Positions 60,689 through 64,000 of a stretch of DNA of 64,000 nucleotides are shown here, one piece after another; position 1 is the first letter of the stretch; each line of letters begins with the position of its first letter. Below the pieces are notes generated by a model. That model saw only the letters and a program-made list of their open reading frames with translations. It had not been told where the DNA came from and did not search any database. Source of the DNA: Bradyrhizobium sp. SK17 (GTDB lineage Bacteria > Pseudomonadota > Alphaproteobacteria > Rhizobiales > Xanthobacteraceae); contig NZ_CP025113.1 of the NCBI RefSeq assembly GCF_002831585.1, positions 806,001 through 870,000 of the forward strand, written 5' to 3'. Made by a program: the position numbers and the translations under genes.

Positions 60689-63600
60689 CTATTCCTTGCG
60701 CCCTGCGAGCTGCTCTTTCAGCGCCGCGAGCTTGGCGAATGGCGAATTCGGATCGATCGGACGGTCGCGCTCGCGCGGCGCGCTCGAGGCGTAGGGCCGA
60801 TGCGAAGGACCGCCGTCGCGCTTGTCGCGACCGCCGCCCTTGCCGAAGTCGCGGCCGCCGCGATCGCGATCCCCGCGCTCGCCCTTGCGATCGCCACCAC
60901 CGAACTTGTTGTCGCGGCGACGCTCATTGTTGTCGCGATCGCGGCCTTTGCCTTCAGAGCGCTGGCCCTCGAAGCGCTCGCGACGCTGGCCCTTATCGTC
61001 ACGATGATCCTGGCGGTTGTCGCGGGCCTGCGCGCCGTCGGCGGGCGCCGCAGACGGATCGGCCGGCGCACCGGGACGCGGCGCACGGAAATCCTGGTGA
61101 CGGCGCGGACGGCGATGCTGCTCGCGCTTGGCTTCCCCTTCGGCCCCGCCTTCGGCCGCTTGCGCGCCCTCACCCGGCTTGCCCTGGTGACGGCCGCGGT
61201 TGCGATCCTGGCCGCGATGGTGATGCGGACGGCGCTCGTCTGAGCGGCCGCCGGGACGCCAGACCTCGACCAGTTGCGGCTCGGCCGGCGTCTCCGCCGG
61301 CGCAGCAGCGGCCTCAGTGGTCGCCGCCTCGGTACCCGCGGTCTCAGCAGGAGCCTCAGCAGTGGCCTCGGCCGGCGTCTCCGCGACCGCCTCCACCGCA
61401 GGGGCGGGCTCTTCCACCGCAGGCGCGGCCTCGGCAGCGGACGCCTCGGCAACCGGCTGTTCGGCAACAGCAGCGGGCTCCGCGGCGGCCTCCACCTTGG
61501 TCTCGATCACGACCGGCGTCGCCTCGCTGGAGACGACCTCGGCGAAGCCGACATCGGGCAGCAGCGCGGCCGACGGCGCGGGATCGCCGGACACGACCTG
61601 ATCGGTCACAGCCTCCGGCGCATCGGCCGTGACCTCGGCAGCGGCCTCAGCTGGCGCATCGACAGTGGCATCGGAGCCTGCCTCGACGGACGCCTCGGCG
61701 GCCGGCGTCTCGGTGGTCACGGTCTCGGTGGCCTCAGCCGGGGCAGCCTCGACAGGCTTCGGCGGCAGCGGCGGACGGCGGTCCATGCGGTAGCCGAGCG
61801 CGCGCAGGATCGAGGCGAAATCCTCACCGGCGGAGCCGGTCAGCGAGGTCATCGCCTGGGTCACGACAAAGCCGCGGCCGTCGAATGCACCGGCGGGCTT
61901 CTCGCCCGGCGAGGTCTCGCGCCAGGCCAGCGCCGGGCGGATCAGGTCGGCAAGCCGCTCCAGGATGTCGACGCGCACCGCGCGCTCGCCGCACTGGCGA
62001 TAGCCGAGCACGCGATAGCCATCGCGCGGCAGGGCCTTGTCGACCGGGAATGAGGTGCGGCCGCTGGAGGCGAGATGCTGCACATTGGATAGCGCCGCCA
62101 TGTCGACATTGCTCTGCTTCTCGGCCCACAACAGCGAGGCCAGCGAGCGTGCCGCTGGCTTCAGAAGCTGCGGGAAATAGATGTGGTAGGCGCCGAACCG
62201 CACGCCGTATTTGCGCAGCGCCGCGCGCGACGGCTGGTCGAGATCCTTCATCTCGGCCGCGATCCTGGTGCGCTCCAGCACGCCGAGCGCCTCGACCAAC
62301 TGGAAGGCGATGCCGCGGGCGATGCCCTGGAGATCCTCGGCCTTGGACAGCTCGAACAGCGGCCCGAGCAGCTTCTCGACATGGGTCTTGAGCCAGAGAT
62401 CGAGCCTGGTCTGAACCGCCTCGCGCGAGGCCCCGGTCAGCCGCTCGTCGGAGATGATGCGCAGCCGCGGATGCAGCGCGTCGTCGGCCGCGACCAGCTT
62501 GGCGACCGCGTCGCCGGTCCAGCGGATGGTGCCGTCGGAGGTCAGCACGAACTGTTCGTCGGGGGCCGCACCCAGCTTCTCGGCGCGTGCATCGATCTCG
62601 CGCGCCAGCACCTGCTGGGCGGCGGCTTGCAGCGCCTTGGCGTCGCTGCCGGCCTCGGCCGCATCGGGTGCGAAGGTGAAACCATCGAGCCGGCCGATCA
62701 CGTGGCCTTCCACGATCACTTCACCGGTCTTGCCAATTTCCGTATTCAAAACTGAGTTCTCCCGCAGGCGGCGCATCAATACACTGGTCCGCCTGTCAAC
62801 GAAACGCTCCGTGAGCCGTTCATGCAGCGCATCGGATAATTTATTTTCGAGGTCGCGCGTGATGCCCTGCCAATGGTCCGGGTCGTAGAGCCAGTCCGGC
62901 CGGTTGGCAACAAAGGTCCAGGTCCGGATCTGCGCGATCCGGCCCGATAGCGTGTCGATATCGCCGTCGGTCCGGTTGGCCTGGTCGACCTGGGCGGCAA
63001 ACCATGCGTCAGGGATACGCCCCTTTTGCATCAGGAAGCCGTACAGCGTGGTCACGAGTTCGGCATGGGCGGCCGGCGACAGCTTTCGGTAATCAGGAAC
63101 CTGGCAGGCCTCCCACAGCCGCTCCACGGCCTTGGGCCCATGCGCCCATTCGCGCACCTCGGCGTCGCGTGCGACATGCTCGAGCACGCGCATATCCTCG
63201 GCGACCGGGGCCCGCGTCAGTGCCTCATGATTGGGCGACAGCGCCAGCGACACCTGCAACGCACCGAGCGAGGAGAAATCCAGCTTGGCGTTGCGCCATT
63301 GCAGCATTTTCACGCTGTCGAAAGTGTGGTTCTGCAACGCATTGACGAGCTCGGGCTCGAACGGCGCGCAGCGGCCGGTGGTACCGAAGGTGCCGTTGCG
63401 CGTGGCGCGGCCGGCGCGGCCCGCGATCTGGGCGAATTCGGCCGGGGTCAGGCGGCGGAACTGATAGCCGTCATACTTGCGATCGGAAGCGAAGGCGACG
63501 TGATCGACGTCGAGATTGAGCCCCATGCCGACCGCGTCGGTGGCGACGAGATAGTCGACATCGCCGTTCTGGAACATCGCGACCTGCGCGTTGCGCGTGC

Positions 63601-64000
63601 GTGGGCTGAGCGAGCCCAGCACCACGGCTGCGCCGCCATGCTGGCGGCGGATCAATTCGGCGATCGCGTAGACTTCATCGGCGGAGAACGCCACGATCGC
63701 AGTTCGTCGCGGCTGCCGCGTGATCTTGCGGTCGCCGGCGAATTCGAGCTGCGACAATCTGGGTCGCGTGATGATCGATGCGCCAGGCAGCAGCCGCTCG
63801 ATGATCGGACGCATCGTCGCAGCCCCCAGCAGCAGCGTCTCGTCGCGGCCGCGGCGGTTCAGGATGCGATCGGTGAAGACATGCCCGCGCTCCAGATCCG
63901 CGGCGATCTGGATCTCGTCGACGGCGAGGAACGACACGTCGAGATCGCGCGGCATCGCCTCGACAGTCGAGACCCAGAAGCGCGGCGCCTTCGGCTTGAT
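60689..64000 (-). CDS. SUV3-like RNA helicase with long disordered tail, 5' end beyond window
   Basis: The frame is open to the right edge, so the ATP-binding motif I is outside. Present are motif II (FLAVDEIQIA), LLLGAATM (motif III), VATDAVGMGLNLDVDHVAFA (motif V) and QIAGRAGRATRNG (motif VI), the layout of mitochondrial SUV3-type RNA helicases. The C-terminal third is low complexity: an Ala/Glu/Thr/Val-rich stretch (about 61240-61790) followed by an Arg/Gly/Asp/Asn-rich stretch (about 60700-61240) ending KEQLAGRKE. The tail resembles RNA-binding disordered tails of degradosome helicases or RNase E. An ATG at 63953-63955 is internal, not the start. The S4-protein gene follows. Confidence 0.9.
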   Translation of the reverse strand: MKPKAPRFWVSTVEAMPRDLDVSFLAVDEIQIAADLERGHVFTDRILNRRGRDETLLLGAATMRPIIERLLPGASIITRPRLSQLEFAGDRKITRQPRRTAIVAFSADEVYAIAELIRRQHGGAAVVLGSLSPRTRNAQVAMFQNGDVDYLVATDAVGMGLNLDVDHVAFASDRKYDGYQFRRLTPAEFAQIAGRAGRATRNGTFGTTGRCAPFEPELVNALQNHTFDSVKMLQWRNAKLDFSSLGALQVSLALSPNHEALTRAPVAEDMRVLEHVARDAEVREWAHGPKAVERLWEACQVPDYRKLSPAAHAELVTTLYGFLMQKGRIPDAWFAAQVDQANRTDGDIDTLSGRIAQIRTWTFVANRPDWLYDPDHWQGITRDLENKLSDALHERLTERFVDRRTSVLMRRLRENSVLNTEIGKTGEVIVEGHVIGRLDGFTFAPDAAEAGSDAKALQAAAQQVLAREIDARAEKLGAAPDEQFVLTSDGTIRWTGDAVAKLVAADDALHPRLRIISDERLTGASREAVQTRLDLWLKTHVEKLLGPLFELSKAEDLQGIARGIAFQLVEALGVLERTRIAAEMKDLDQPSRAALRKYGVRFGAYHIYFPQLLKPAARSLASLLWAEKQSNVDMAALSNVQHLASSGRTSFPVDKALPRDGYRVLGYRQCGERAVRVDILERLADLIRPALAWRETSPGEKPAGAFDGRGFVVTQAMTSLTGSAGEDFASILRALGYRMDRRPPLPPKPVEAAPAEATETVTTETPAAEASVEAGSDATVDAPAEAAAEVTADAPEAVTDQVVSGDPAPSAALLPDVGFAEVVSSEATPVVIETKVEAAAEPAAVAEQPVAEASAAEAAPAVEEPAPAVEAVAETPAEATAEAPAETAGTEAATTEAAAAPAETPAEPQLVEVWRPGGRSDERRPHHHRGQDRNRGRHQGKPGEGAQAAEGGAEGEAKREQHRRPRRHQDFRAPRPGAPADPSAAPADGAQARDNRQDHRDDKGQRRERFEGQRSEGKGRDRDNNERRRDNKFGGGDRKGERGDRDRGGRDFGKGGGRDKRDGGPSHRPYASSAPRERDRPIDPNSPFAKLAALKEQLAGRKE

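Noticed and set aside
60800..62053. Plus-strand frames rich in Ala/Val or Gly/Arg opposite the helicase tail
   Set aside because: They are antisense products of the low-complexity tail.

Overview
The window reads as a chromosomal segment of a high-GC alphaproteobacterium of the Bradyrhizobium type. The clues are rhizobial-type palindromic intergenic repeats, a RegB/RegA-like redox pair attached to a quinol oxidase, a CarD - FdxA - S4 protein - SUV3-like helicase neighbourhood, and overall codon and GC use. This assignment rests on family recognition only; no search was run. Both edges cut genes: an aspartate ammonia-lyase on the left and a large RNA helicase on the right.

Layout. 1-3 kb: aspA, a DUF6065-like protein and a TPR protein. 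3-9.5 kb: a compact minus-strand operon that resembles the mycobacterial decaprenyl-phospho-arabinose pathway (UbiA-type phosphoribosyltransferase with a decayed HAD head, DprE1-like oxidase, DprE2-like reductase, and a GT-C membrane glycosyltransferase), with a GT87 membrane glycosyltransferase converging on it. 9.6-10.5 kb: tRNA-Arg(CCT) and a PEPxxWA-CTERM protein. 10.7-18.8 kb: a Baeyer-Villiger-type monooxygenase with a divergent TetR regulator and a clear operator, several small envelope or stress proteins, a ketopantoate-reductase-like protein, an SDR and a lactonase-like MBL hydrolase. 19-32.7 kb: a catabolic island made of an AMP-forming CoA ligase, two paralogous Liv-type binding proteins without permeases, an Old Yellow Enzyme, an IclR regulator (frameshifted), an acyl-CoA dehydrogenase pair, two enoyl-CoA hydratases, an ADP-forming acyl-CoA synthetase and a VOC protein. 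32.9-40.4 kb: one giant repetitive surface protein of about 2,500 residues with seven exact-length 312-bp Ig-like repeats.

40.8-47 kb: a thermonuclease-fold protein, an M48 lipoprotein protease, an IS30 element inserted inside a palindromic repeat, a cytochrome c, an outer-membrane transporter-like protein and an MHS-type MFS transporter. 47.3-54.2 kb: cyoABCD - surf1 - RegB-like kinase - RegA-like regulator, tightly coupled by start/stop overlaps and preceded by a perfect 11-bp inverted repeat. 54.3-58.5 kb: a DUF305 protein, a YVTN beta-propeller protein, a GlxA-type regulator, a LysE exporter, and two gene fossils (a DUF305 tail and a RegB-like kinase piece). 58.7-64 kb: CarD, FdxA, an S4 RNA-binding protein and the helicase.

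Three genes (IclR, IS30 transposase, CarD leader) each show an apparent one-base loss, two of them certainly at a C/G run. This pattern points to consensus errors at homopolymers as much as to real mutation. The most interesting biology is the lipid-linked arabinose-like pathway with unknown acceptor, followed by the redox-sensor/oxidase operon and the giant repeat protein.
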